From an uncultured bacterium (GTDB lineage: Bacteria; Bacillota; Clostridia; Oscillospirales; Oscillospiraceae), in assembly GCA_905215665.1 (NCBI GenBank), contig CAJMQR010000003.1, positions 1 through 31,671 of the forward strand: a DNA stretch of 31,671 nt. Reading direction: 5' to 3'. A program made the position numbers and the translations under genes. Under the pieces are notes generated by a model. It was not told the DNA's origin. It did no database searches and saw only the letters and a list, made by a program, of their open reading frames with translations. Shown here piece after piece: positions 6,056 through 14,363 of this stretch (its first letter is position 1; the number at the start of each line of letters is the position of its first letter).

Positions 6056-8651
6056 GCATATGCCCAGCGGCCTTTTCCCGCATTTCGACAGCGCGTTGGA
6101 GCGCCGGCCCTTCTTTGTCAAAGCGGGAGATACGGTCCGGTTCGGCTGCCGGCTGGACGGATCTAAAGCCGCTTCCGTCCGGTTGGAGATCACGGATGAT
6201 CACGGAACCCGCTCTCTCCCCGGAACGTATCACAGCACCAACGACCGGGGCCAGCGCTATTTCAGTTTTACCCATTACATAAAACAGGATGAGAAAACCT
6301 TCACCTATCGTTTCGTCACATCAGACAATGAAACCAGCAGAACCTATGAATGTCCCGTACTGCGGGAGCTCACGCTTTCCCCCGAACTTATAAAGCAGAG
6401 CGATGTGACAAACCTGATTTTCAGAACGGATACACAGGCGTACAGAATTGAGATTTCAAGCGCACCTTGTATCCGAATTATTTTATCGTCTAATTTAACC
6501 GATAAAATATATGGAAAATATGGCAAAACAGAACAATTAAACTCAATATATGAGTTCAAAGATCAAGGCGGCGCTTCCCTCTTCCGTCTTGGCACGGCAT
6601 TGAAGGTGATGGTTGACGAAGAAGGCAACGCCTACAATCTTCGTCTGCATCTGGAATTCCCCGGCACTGCGGTATATGGCCTTGGAGAAAAATTCGATGC
6701 GGTGAATCAGGCCGGAAAAAAGCCCCTGAATTATGTGGTGGAGCAGTTTTCCAACCAGCAGGATAAAACCTATTTTCCAATTCCCTTTTTGTTCACGGAT
6801 TCCGGCGTCAGCTTCCTGCAGAAAAACACCTACCCCTCCTCCTTTGATTTCACCGCGCCTGCGGGGGACGGCTGGATTGGTATGGAGTTGTTTGCGGTCT
6901 GCCCGAGAAGCGGCATACTCTATGAGGCGTCGGTCCACACCGGAACACCCGCGGAGCTGCTGGAAGCCTACGCCGGCGAAACCGGAAGAGCCGTTTTGCC
7001 TCCCAAGTGGGCCTTTGGCCCGTGGATGTCCTCCAACGGCTGGAACACCCAGAAGGAGGCGCTGGAGCAGCTTCGGAAAATGAAGGAAACCGCAATTCCC
7101 GCCACCGTCATGGTGCTGGAGGCGTGGAGCGATGAGGAAACTTTCTACATCTGGAATGACGCAGAATACCGGCCCCGGAAGGATGGAGGGCCCCTCCGTT
7201 ACAGCGATTTTACCTTTCCGGAGGGCGGAAAATGGCCCGATCCCAAGGCTTTCTGCGACACACTGCGGGCCGACGGCGTGCGGCTGATCCTGTGGCAGAT
7301 CCCGGTCATCAAATATGAAGCGGCGCCGCATGGGGAACAACTGGATCTCGATTGGGAATATGCACGTGAAAACGGACTGTGCCTGAAAAATGCGGATGGA
7401 AGCCCCTACCAGATCACGGAAATGTGGTTCGGCAATTCCATGATTCCCGATTTTACCAACCCGAAAACATGCGAATGGTGGTTCAACTGCCGCAGATATC
7501 TGGTGGAGGAGCTGGGTGTGTCGGGATTCAAAACCGACGGCGGTGAATTTCTTTTTGACCCGGACGTATATTTTGCGGACGGCCGCAGGGTCGCCGAGGC
7601 GCATAACGATTTCCCGAATCTGTATGAGGGTGCCTATCATGCGCTGCTGAAGGACAGCGGCGGTGTCACCTTCAGCCGGGCGGGCTACACTGGGGCGCAG
7701 CGCTTCCCGATCCACTGGGCCGGCGATCAGCTTTCCACGTTCTCCGAGCTGAAAGCACAATTGACAGCGGGTCTTTCTCTCGGACTGTCCGGTGTTCCCT
7801 TCTGGGGCTTTGATATCGGCGGTTTTGCGGGGGATTTCCCAACGACAGAGCTGTATCTGCGCAGCGCGGCCTTCGGCGCCTTCGCCCCGGTGATGCAGTT
7901 TCATTCCGAGCCGAGGGGCGGACAGTACTACATGGTGGAGCGGAATCACTGGAATAACGACCGCAGTCCGTGGAACATGGCGGAGGCCAATCGGGACGAC
8001 AGGATCGTTCCTGTTTACAGGTTTTTTGCCAACCTTCGCATGAATCTGCTGCCCTATATCTGGCAGGAGGCGCGGCATTGCAGCGAGGCCTCCCGGCCCA
8101 TGATGGCGCATCTTATATACGATTATCCGGAGGATGAATCGGTACGCGACATAGAGGACGCATACATGTTCGGCCGGCAGCTCCTGGTTGCCCCCGTCGT
8201 TTCGGAAGGCGCATCCGGCCGCGACGTCTACCTGCCGGAAGGAAGCTGGTTCGATCTCTGGACCGGAGAGGAATTTCGCGGAAAGCAGACGGTATTCTGC
8301 CCCTGTCCTCTGAACCGGATCCCTGTCTTTGTCCGCGGCGGCACGGCGATCCCTGTAAACATGAACGCAAACTTTTGCATGGGTACTCCGGATATGGACG
8401 GCGCCGTGTCCAACAACCTTGAACAATACGAGAATCTCTGCTTCCTGCTTTACGGTGCGGAGGGGACGGGCGTGTTCCGGGATGAACTGGGCAACGATAT
8501 GACGCTGACCTGGAACCGGGAAGAGGAAACCATCGGCGGCAGGCTCTCCTGTCCTGTCACCGTTTTCCGGCTGGATGGCCGCGACCACGGAGCTACCGAT
8601 GGCAGCCTGTTTGGCAGAGCCGTCCGCGGCGTGAGAAAGGAGAAGCTATGA
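6045..8651 (+). CDS. Cytoplasmic GH31 alpha-glycosidase
   Basis: This 868-aa enzyme is a family GH31 retaining alpha-glycosidase, a family that covers alpha-glucosidases and alpha-xylosidases. The N-terminal beta-sandwich runs to about residue 300, followed by the catalytic barrel. Asp498 in K-T-D-G-G-E-F is the predicted nucleophile and Asp561 in W-A-G-D-Q the acid/base. Downstream, G-L-S-G-V-P-F-W-G-F-D-I-G-G-F is highly typical, then beta domains. K-T-D-x-G-E is the form seen in YicI-type enzymes, but the exact sugar specificity cannot be read. There is no signal peptide, so it acts on imported oligosaccharides. The ATG at 6045 overlaps lacI by 11 bp and lacks a strong ribosome binding site of its own, suggesting coupled translation. 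The lipoprotein GH31 at 25259 shares the same two catalytic motifs and looks like its exported paralogue. Confidence 0.92.
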   Translation: MAIKHMPSGLFPHFDSALERRPFFVKAGDTVRFGCRLDGSKAASVRLEITDDHGTRSLPGTYHSTNDRGQRYFSFTHYIKQDEKTFTYRFVTSDNETSRTYECPVLRELTLSPELIKQSDVTNLIFRTDTQAYRIEISSAPCIRIILSSNLTDKIYGKYGKTEQLNSIYEFKDQGGASLFRLGTALKVMVDEEGNAYNLRLHLEFPGTAVYGLGEKFDAVNQAGKKPLNYVVEQFSNQQDKTYFPIPFLFTDSGVSFLQKNTYPSSFDFTAPAGDGWIGMELFAVCPRSGILYEASVHTGTPAELLEAYAGETGRAVLPPKWAFGPWMSSNGWNTQKEALEQLRKMKETAIPATVMVLEAWSDEETFYIWNDAEYRPRKDGGPLRYSDFTFPEGGKWPDPKAFCDTLRADGVRLILWQIPVIKYEAAPHGEQLDLDWEYARENGLCLKNADGSPYQITEMWFGNSMIPDFTNPKTCEWWFNCRRYLVEELGVSGFKTDGGEFLFDPDVYFADGRRVAEAHNDFPNLYEGAYHALLKDSGGVTFSRAGYTGAQRFPIHWAGDQLSTFSELKAQLTAGLSLGLSGVPFWGFDIGGFAGDFPTTELYLRSAAFGAFAPVMQFHSEPRGGQYYMVERNHWNNDRSPWNMAEANRDDRIVPVYRFFANLRMNLLPYIWQEARHCSEASRPMMAHLIYDYPEDESVRDIEDAYMFGRQLLVAPVVSEGASGRDVYLPEGSWFDLWTGEEFRGKQTVFCPCPLNRIPVFVRGGTAIPVNMNANFCMGTPDMDGAVSNNLEQYENLCFLLYGAEGTGVFRDELGNDMTLTWNREEETIGGRLSCPVTVFRLDGRDHGATDGSLFGRAVRGVRKEKL

Positions 8652-10459
8652 ACTACTATGTGACCGGCAATGAGTATGTTTCCCTGCCAACGATTCGGGA
8701 GTCCGACGGCGCAATCGAGGGCTTGAGCTTCCTGCACATGGGAGCCAAGGGAATGATCGAGCTGTGCGGCAGCGGCGAAAAGCCCCTTTTGAAACCATTT
8801 CTGCAGGTCAATCAGAAGGAAATGCCGCTTGCGAATCTGAAATGGCATCGGATGCATCACTGGATTCCGACTTTTTCCGCAACCGCGGAAGAGATGGAGC
8901 TTGACGGGGTGATTCTGGCTCCCATCGATGAGCGCGGTTTTGGCTACCGCCTGCGGATCACAAATCACGGGCAGGTAGCAACGGTCCGTTTTGGCCTGCG
9001 CGGTGCATGGGTGGAAACAAAGCACTCCGTCAACGAAAGCAAACCGGTCGAGATCCGGAAAAACCTCTATCCCAGCGGCTGGAACCACTGTCATGTGATG
9101 GATCTTCGACCCGCGCTTTCCCTGTTCGCCTTTGCGCCGATTTATACCGAGTGTCCCGACGAATGCCCCATTCAATCCTCTTTTGAAAAACAGGGCGACG
9201 AGATTCACTACTGTCTGGAGCTTTCTGCGCCTGTCGCGCCGGAGGAAAGCCTGGAGATCTGCATCTGGTTCGGGCTCGGATTTGAGGAAGTTGCAGCGGC
9301 AACCTCTGCCAAGGAAATGCTCCGTCAGGGTTTCGATGCGGAACTGGAAAAGACAGTCAACTGGCTGGCTGAGCGGGAGCGGTCAGTGGGAAGCCCCGCT
9401 CTGGACGAGATTCTCAACGTAAACCTGTTTTTCAGCTACTTCTTTGGCGGCGGAAAAACGCTGGACACGGAAGAATTCGTGCTGGTCACCTCCCGAAGCC
9501 CCCGATATTATGTCAGCGCGGCCTATTGGGATCGCGACAGCCTGCTTTGGAGCTTCCCGGCAATTCTGCTGGCGGATCCGGAAACAGCGGAGGAAATGCT
9601 CCATTATGTATTCACCCGCCAGATCCGCAACGTCGGCATCCACAGCCGCTTTATTGACGGCACCCTGCTGGAGCCGGGTTTCGAGATGGATGAGTTATGC
9701 GCGCCGGCAATCGCTCTGCTGCGTTATGTGGAGTATACCGGCAACACCGCACTCCTGCAGAAGCACTACATCAGAGACGGATTGCGCTGCATCCTGAAAC
9801 GCCTTCAGAGCCGGCGTCATCCGGACGTGGCTTTGTACGAGACCTTTCTCCAGCCCACGGACGACCTGCGGGTCTATCCGTATCTGACCTATGACAACGT
9901 GCTGGTCTGGTATACACTCCGGAAGCTGGCGCGCTATTATCCTGAATATGCCGGACTTGAAGCGGAAGCGGATAGAATCATGGCGGCAATCCATGAACAC
10001 TGCGTCAAGGAAAAGGACGGCAAAAAAATGTTTGCCTGGTCTGTGGATCTGAAGGGCAACTGGGATATTTATGACGAGCCTCCCGGAAGTCTCCTGCTGC
10101 TGCCGCACTATGGCTTCTGCAGTCAGGATGACGAAATCTGGAGGCACACCACGGACGTCATCCGCAGGAAGGATTACCCCTACTCCTTTGCGGATTGCCC
10201 GATTGCGGAGATCGGCTGTCCACACGCTCCGCATCCATGGGTGCTGAGCATTGCGAACAGCCTGCTCTCCGGCAAACAGGAGGAGGCCGGAAAGCATCTG
10301 GCTCTTTGCAAGCTGGACAATGGAATTGCCTGCGAAAGCGTCGATGAATATACGGGAGAAAGCGCAACGGGAGAGGCGTTCGCCACCTGTGCCGGTTTCC
10401 TGGCCTATGCCATCGACTCCGCGTTCACAGGCAGAAAAAAGAAGGAGGTGGACACTTGA
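8648..10459 (+). CDS. (alpha/alpha)6-barrel glycoside hydrolase-like protein, family uncertain
   Basis: This 603-aa cytoplasmic protein has an N-terminal beta-sandwich-like region (about 1-220) and a helical C-terminal domain that looks like a six-hairpin glycosidase. Recognisable points are Y-W-D-R-D-S at residues 293-298, a D-G-T-L-L-E-P-G-F-E-M-D-E-L block, and a C-terminal D-E-Y-T-G-E-S-A-T-G-E-A-F stretch. Acidic residues in these are candidate catalytic groups. The W-x-R-D-S motif recalls GH125 and related clans, but I cannot place it firmly in GH15, GH63, GH125 or another family. It overlaps the GH31 gene by 4 bp (ATGA) and the following GH65 gene by 4 bp (TTGA), so it is made with those two enzymes and probably acts on the same imported alpha-glycosides. 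Confidence 0.75.
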   Translation: MNYYVTGNEYVSLPTIRESDGAIEGLSFLHMGAKGMIELCGSGEKPLLKPFLQVNQKEMPLANLKWHRMHHWIPTFSATAEEMELDGVILAPIDERGFGYRLRITNHGQVATVRFGLRGAWVETKHSVNESKPVEIRKNLYPSGWNHCHVMDLRPALSLFAFAPIYTECPDECPIQSSFEKQGDEIHYCLELSAPVAPEESLEICIWFGLGFEEVAAATSAKEMLRQGFDAELEKTVNWLAERERSVGSPALDEILNVNLFFSYFFGGGKTLDTEEFVLVTSRSPRYYVSAAYWDRDSLLWSFPAILLADPETAEEMLHYVFTRQIRNVGIHSRFIDGTLLEPGFEMDELCAPAIALLRYVEYTGNTALLQKHYIRDGLRCILKRLQSRRHPDVALYETFLQPTDDLRVYPYLTYDNVLVWYTLRKLARYYPEYAGLEAEADRIMAAIHEHCVKEKDGKKMFAWSVDLKGNWDIYDEPPGSLLLLPHYGFCSQDDEIWRHTTDVIRRKDYPYSFADCPIAEIGCPHAPHPWVLSIANSLLSGKQEEAGKHLALCKLDNGIACESVDEYTGESATGEAFATCAGFLAYAIDSAFTGRKKKEVDT

Positions 10460-12636
10460 GCGGATTGAGAATCACTCCATGGCGTATTGAAAGCCGGGAT
10501 CTTGTCGGCCGCTCCTATCGGGAAAGCATTTTTTCTCTTGGAAACGGCTACATGGGTACCCGGGGCTACCGGCCGGATGAACGGGGAGAACATCCGGCCT
10601 GGCGTTCCACATTTCTGGCCGGCTTTTATGAATATGTAAAGCCCGGCATTACGGATCTGGTAAATCATCCGGATTTCTCGGGCATACAATTCCACCTGAA
10701 CGGAATCGACAGCGAAGCGCATACGGTATCGGATTTCGTGCAAACGCTGGATCTGCGCTGCGGTCTGGCCGCATGGGAATACATACTGGAAGATCCGGCC
10801 GGAAACCGAACCCATGTGAAACAGGAGAAGTTTCTGAGTATGGCGGATCACCATACGGCTGCGATCCGCATCCGGCTGACGCCGCTCAACTGGAGCGGGC
10901 CATTGGAGCTGTCCGGCGGGATTGACGCGTCCGTGGAAAATCTGCCGGTCTCGGATGATCAGCTCACGGAGAATGTGGAGTTCGTAAAAATCTGGTCCGA
11001 TGTATGGACGGAAGCCATTCCCGGCGGCGGCATTCTGACCGCAGAGACGGGAATCTCCCGCCGCCGGATCGCTCAGGTCTATCTTCTCAGCGGCGAAGGC
11101 AGCGGTGAAACCACGGCCGGCAGCAAAGGCATAACCACAACGCTCCGCGCACAGCTTGTCCGGGGAACGGCGTGGGCCTGCGAGAAGCGCGTCGCCGTAG
11201 CCTCCTTCCGGGACGGCGACCCTGAGGAGCTTGTCAGGAAAAAGGCCGAAGCACTTGGCTCGACAACCTTTGACAGGCTTCTTGAGGAATCCACCGAAGC
11301 ATGGGCAAAGCTTTGGGAAGCCTCGGATGTCCAGATCACCGGCAACGATGAGTGGCAGGGTGCCATCCGCTATAACATTTTCCAGCTCATGCAGGCGATG
11401 CCTTACGGCGACCCGTATGCCAGCATAGGCGCCAGAGGGCTGACCCATGGGCGCTATAAGGGCTGCTACTTTTGGGATACGGAAATATTCATGCTCCCCT
11501 TTTTTGCCTATACACAGCCCGATGCGGCAAGAACCCTGCTGGAATACCGCTATCACACGCTTCCGGATGCCGTGGAAAGCGCGGCCAGATTCTCGGCGAA
11601 AGGCGCCCGGTATTCCTGGATGTCCTCAGATACCGGCTTTGAGCAATGCGGAACCTGGGATACCGGCTGCTGCGAAATCCACATCACAGCGGACATCGCG
11701 CATGCCATCGGACAATATGCCGCGCTGACCGGAGACAAAGCGTTTATGCGGGACTGCGGCACCGAGATTCTTCTGCAGACGGCACGGTACTGGGTAGACC
11801 GTTTCAACTATTCCGCTTCAGAGGACCGGTACCATCTTCTTTTTGTCAAGGGGCCGGATGAATACTGCGGTGTGACGGTCGATGACTTTTACACGGTCAG
11901 CCTCGCAAGAGATCACCTGACACTGGCCGCTGCGTCCGTGCAGTGGATGCAGGAAGCATATCCGCAGGTATGGGAGGCTCTGGCGGATAAAACAGGCTTC
12001 CGGCCGGAGGAGAGCGAAAAGTGGCGCGATATCTCCGCAAAGGTCGTGCTTCGCTGCGACGGGAAAAACTCCCTCTGGAAGCAGGACGCAACCTTTGATC
12101 TGCTGGAGCCTCTGGATATTCAGGCTCATAAAGACGACGACGTGCCGCTTTACCACAAGATCGGCTTCGACCGCCTCCAGCGGTATCAGGTGCTGAAGCA
12201 GCCGGCTGTGCTGATGTACATGGCGCTCTGTCCGGAAAAGTTCAGCAGGCAGGAAATTGAGGCCGCATGGGATTACTATGAGCCCAAAACCCTGCACGAT
12301 TCCACCCTGAGCTTCGGAATTCACGCCTTGCTCGCCGCAAGGCTGGGCCGCGAAGAGCAGGCTGTCCGGTATTTTGAAAAATCTCTGTTTCTCGATCTGA
12401 AAAACGTCATGCAGAATACCGGCAAAGAAGGAATTCACACCGCCTCTCTCGGCGCCACATGGCAGGCTCTCGTCCTCGGCTTCGGCGGCCTGTCCGTAGA
12501 TTCCGGCACTCCGGCAGTTGAAAACCGTCTGCCGGCGGGGATAGAGGAAATGCGCTACCGGATCCGTTATAAAGGCATCCCCTATCGGATTGTGCTCAGA
12601 AAAAACCGCGCTCCTGAGGTCATTCCCGAAGGTTGA
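10456..12636 (+). CDS. GH65 family phosphorylase (kojibiose/maltose phosphorylase-like)
   Basis: This 726-aa cytoplasmic enzyme is a GH65 protein; the family mainly splits alpha-glucosides such as maltose, kojibiose, nigerose or trehalose with phosphate to give beta-glucose-1-phosphate. It has the N-terminal beta-sandwich (to about 270), a helical linker and the (alpha/alpha)6 barrel. Glu469 in G-P-D-E-Y is the predicted general acid; Lys581-Gln582 and the S-T-L-S plus His623 region match the sugar and phosphate sites of known phosphorylases. Cys471 follows the G-P-D-E-Y motif where histidine is usual, so specificity may be unusual. The start is TTG at 10456, supported by GGAGGTG and a TTGA overlap with the previous stop. 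The phosphoglucomutase domain encoded at 27964 fits its expected product. Confidence 0.88.
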   Translation: MSGLRITPWRIESRDLVGRSYRESIFSLGNGYMGTRGYRPDERGEHPAWRSTFLAGFYEYVKPGITDLVNHPDFSGIQFHLNGIDSEAHTVSDFVQTLDLRCGLAAWEYILEDPAGNRTHVKQEKFLSMADHHTAAIRIRLTPLNWSGPLELSGGIDASVENLPVSDDQLTENVEFVKIWSDVWTEAIPGGGILTAETGISRRRIAQVYLLSGEGSGETTAGSKGITTTLRAQLVRGTAWACEKRVAVASFRDGDPEELVRKKAEALGSTTFDRLLEESTEAWAKLWEASDVQITGNDEWQGAIRYNIFQLMQAMPYGDPYASIGARGLTHGRYKGCYFWDTEIFMLPFFAYTQPDAARTLLEYRYHTLPDAVESAARFSAKGARYSWMSSDTGFEQCGTWDTGCCEIHITADIAHAIGQYAALTGDKAFMRDCGTEILLQTARYWVDRFNYSASEDRYHLLFVKGPDEYCGVTVDDFYTVSLARDHLTLAAASVQWMQEAYPQVWEALADKTGFRPEESEKWRDISAKVVLRCDGKNSLWKQDATFDLLEPLDIQAHKDDDVPLYHKIGFDRLQRYQVLKQPAVLMYMALCPEKFSRQEIEAAWDYYEPKTLHDSTLSFGIHALLAARLGREEQAVRYFEKSLFLDLKNVMQNTGKEGIHTASLGATWQALVLGFGGLSVDSGTPAVENRLPAGIEEMRYRIRYKGIPYRIVLRKNRAPEVIPEG

Positions 12637-12658
12637 CCGCTATCGTTTCTTTGTCATT

Positions 12659-12732
12659 AACCCCTTTTGCCCCGCAGGCGGCATCCGGCCCGGGAAACGG
12701 ATGTCTGTCCGCCGGATAAGACCGGAGGGGTT
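12659..12732 (+). other. Structured intercistronic RNA between GH65 and binding-protein genes
   Basis: Nested arms are seen: AACCCCT with AGGGGTT (12659-12665 / 12726-12732), GGCGG with CCGCC (12677-12681 / 12709-12713) and ATCCG with CGGAT (12683-12687 / 12698-12702). A competing perfect 7-bp pairing, ATCCGGC with GCCGGAT (12683-12689 / 12711-12717), excludes the inner two. No T-run follows, so it is more likely an mRNA stability or processing element, or a switch, than a terminator. Confidence 0.55.
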
Positions 12733-12765
12733 GATAATAAAATCTAAAAAATGGAGGAAAACGTA

Positions 12766-14274
12766 ATGAAGAACTGGAAATCCCTGTTAGCACTGTTTCT
12801 GGCCCTGATTCTTGCTGTCGGCGTTCTGGCGGGCTGCCAGACAACGTCCCAGCCCGACGACACAAAGGCCAGCGACAATCCCTCGGACCCCAAGACGTCC
12901 GACACTCCGTCCACTGCTCCGGAGGACGACGTGTATCAGATGAAAGGCTCTGTTACCATCGCATATCCGGAAGCGGAAATCGCGGAGATTCAGCCTGTCC
13001 TTGAGGCTTTCCGCGCGCAGTATCCCAACATTGAAGTCGTGGAAGAGCCCTTCCCCGGCTCCACCGGTGGTGCATTCAACGAGTACCTGACGCAGAAAGC
13101 CGCCGCCAACAGCATGCCCGATCTCATGTGGCTGGACTGGAACGACTTTGCTCCTGAGGTCGCCAGCGGCTTCGTCATGCCTCTGGATGAGTATTTCGAC
13201 GCGGATCCGGAAGCGGCATATGTTCCGAGTGGCATGACCGACCCCTATGTTTACGGCGGAAAGCTGTATGCCCTTCCCTGCCAGATGAATGCCATGGGTA
13301 TCACCGTGAATCTGGATATGCTGGAAGCGCTGAACATTGAGAAGCCCAGCTATGACTGGACGGTCGCGGAGTTCATTGACATCTGCAAAAAGGCAATCAC
13401 TGCGGACACCTGTGCTGCCGCCACGCTCGAGGACTGGGATCAGGTTTACTCCGCACAGGCAGACGGCCTGTTCTATCCGGCGTATGATTATGTAAACCAG
13501 TCCTTTGATTTCACCAACAAGTGGGTTCCTGCCATGAATCAGCTTGCGGAGCTGCGGGCGATCCCCGGCCTGGAAGCCTGGTCAATGCGCTTCCCCAAGA
13601 ATGAGGACGGCTCCACCTCCATGGATTCCGAGTACGTTGCAAAGTTCGGCGAAGCCGGCAAGGACGACAACCACTACACCTTCAAAAACGGCATGGCTCT
13701 GCTGTGCACCAACGCCACCTGGAACGACAACTGGATGCGCGCCGAGTGCCAGGTCAACTGGGATTACTGGCCCTATCCGCGTGTGGACGAGAACACCCCC
13801 ACCTACACCCCCATTCATGTGGACTGCGCCTACCTCACCAGCACCTGTGCCGACCCGGATGCAGCCTTCCAGCTTCTGAAATGGCTGACCTACGGCGTTG
13901 AGGGCAATATGCAGCGGCTGGATATCTTCGCGGCCCGTGTCGACGGTCAGACTGCCGGCGAAGACACCAAGCTCATCAAGACCTGGTTTATTCCCTGCAC
14001 CCAGCATCCCGATGTTCTTGCGAAGTTTGAGCAGGCTCCCAATGTCAGCGAAGGTCTGATGGCTCTTTACAAGAGTCTGGAACATTCCATGCGCGGCGAC
14101 ATCAATAAGATCGTCCCCGGCTACAACAACATCTTCAACGACGAAGTCTGGTCCATGCTCAACTCCGTCCGCGAAGGCAAGGCCAATGCCGCCGATGTGG
14201 CCGGCCAGATCGACTCCATCGTCAACGCAGCACTCCAGGAGCAGCTTAAAATCTTCAACGAAAAAGTAAGCTGA
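12766..14274 (+). CDS. Lipoprotein sugar-binding protein of an ABC importer
   Basis: This 502-aa protein is an extracellular solute-binding protein of the carbohydrate family (SBP family 1). A lipoprotein signal ends in L-A-G-C with the lipidated Cys24, followed by a Ser/Thr/Asp/Pro-rich linker to about residue 55, then the two-lobed binding fold. It should capture an oligosaccharide at the outer face of the membrane and deliver it to a permease pair in this locus. The ATG at 12766 has GGAGG eight bases upstream; the ATG at 12751 includes that site and is rejected. Hairpins lie immediately before and after the gene, an arrangement common around binding-protein genes that are expressed more highly than their permeases. 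Confidence 0.92.
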   Translation: MKNWKSLLALFLALILAVGVLAGCQTTSQPDDTKASDNPSDPKTSDTPSTAPEDDVYQMKGSVTIAYPEAEIAEIQPVLEAFRAQYPNIEVVEEPFPGSTGGAFNEYLTQKAAANSMPDLMWLDWNDFAPEVASGFVMPLDEYFDADPEAAYVPSGMTDPYVYGGKLYALPCQMNAMGITVNLDMLEALNIEKPSYDWTVAEFIDICKKAITADTCAAATLEDWDQVYSAQADGLFYPAYDYVNQSFDFTNKWVPAMNQLAELRAIPGLEAWSMRFPKNEDGSTSMDSEYVAKFGEAGKDDNHYTFKNGMALLCTNATWNDNWMRAECQVNWDYWPYPRVDENTPTYTPIHVDCAYLTSTCADPDAAFQLLKWLTYGVEGNMQRLDIFAARVDGQTAGEDTKLIKTWFIPCTQHPDVLAKFEQAPNVSEGLMALYKSLEHSMRGDINKIVPGYNNIFNDEVWSMLNSVREGKANAADVAGQIDSIVNAALQEQLKIFNEKVS

Positions 14275-14297
14275 ACACTGTCTTTCACCATTCAAAA

Positions 14298-14333
14298 CCC
14301 GCACGGCAGCCGGTCACCCGGCTGCCGTGCGGG
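14298..14333 (+). other. 16-bp perfect hairpin after the binding-protein gene
   Basis: CCCGCACGGCAGCCGG (14298-14313) pairs perfectly with 14318-14333 around a 4-base loop. It starts 23 bp after the stop codon. No T-run follows; instead a small repeat GATAC / GTATC (14334-14346) and then the GGGGAGG site of the next gene. It probably protects the upstream mRNA from 3' decay or partly attenuates transcription. Confidence 0.75.
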
Positions 14334-14363
14334 GATACCCAGTATCCGGGGAGGTTCGCATCT

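Noticed and set aside
6543..8588. 681-codon open frame on the minus strand
   Set aside because: It is antisense to the GH31 gene, lacks a ribosome binding site and domains, and arises from GC-rich codon use.
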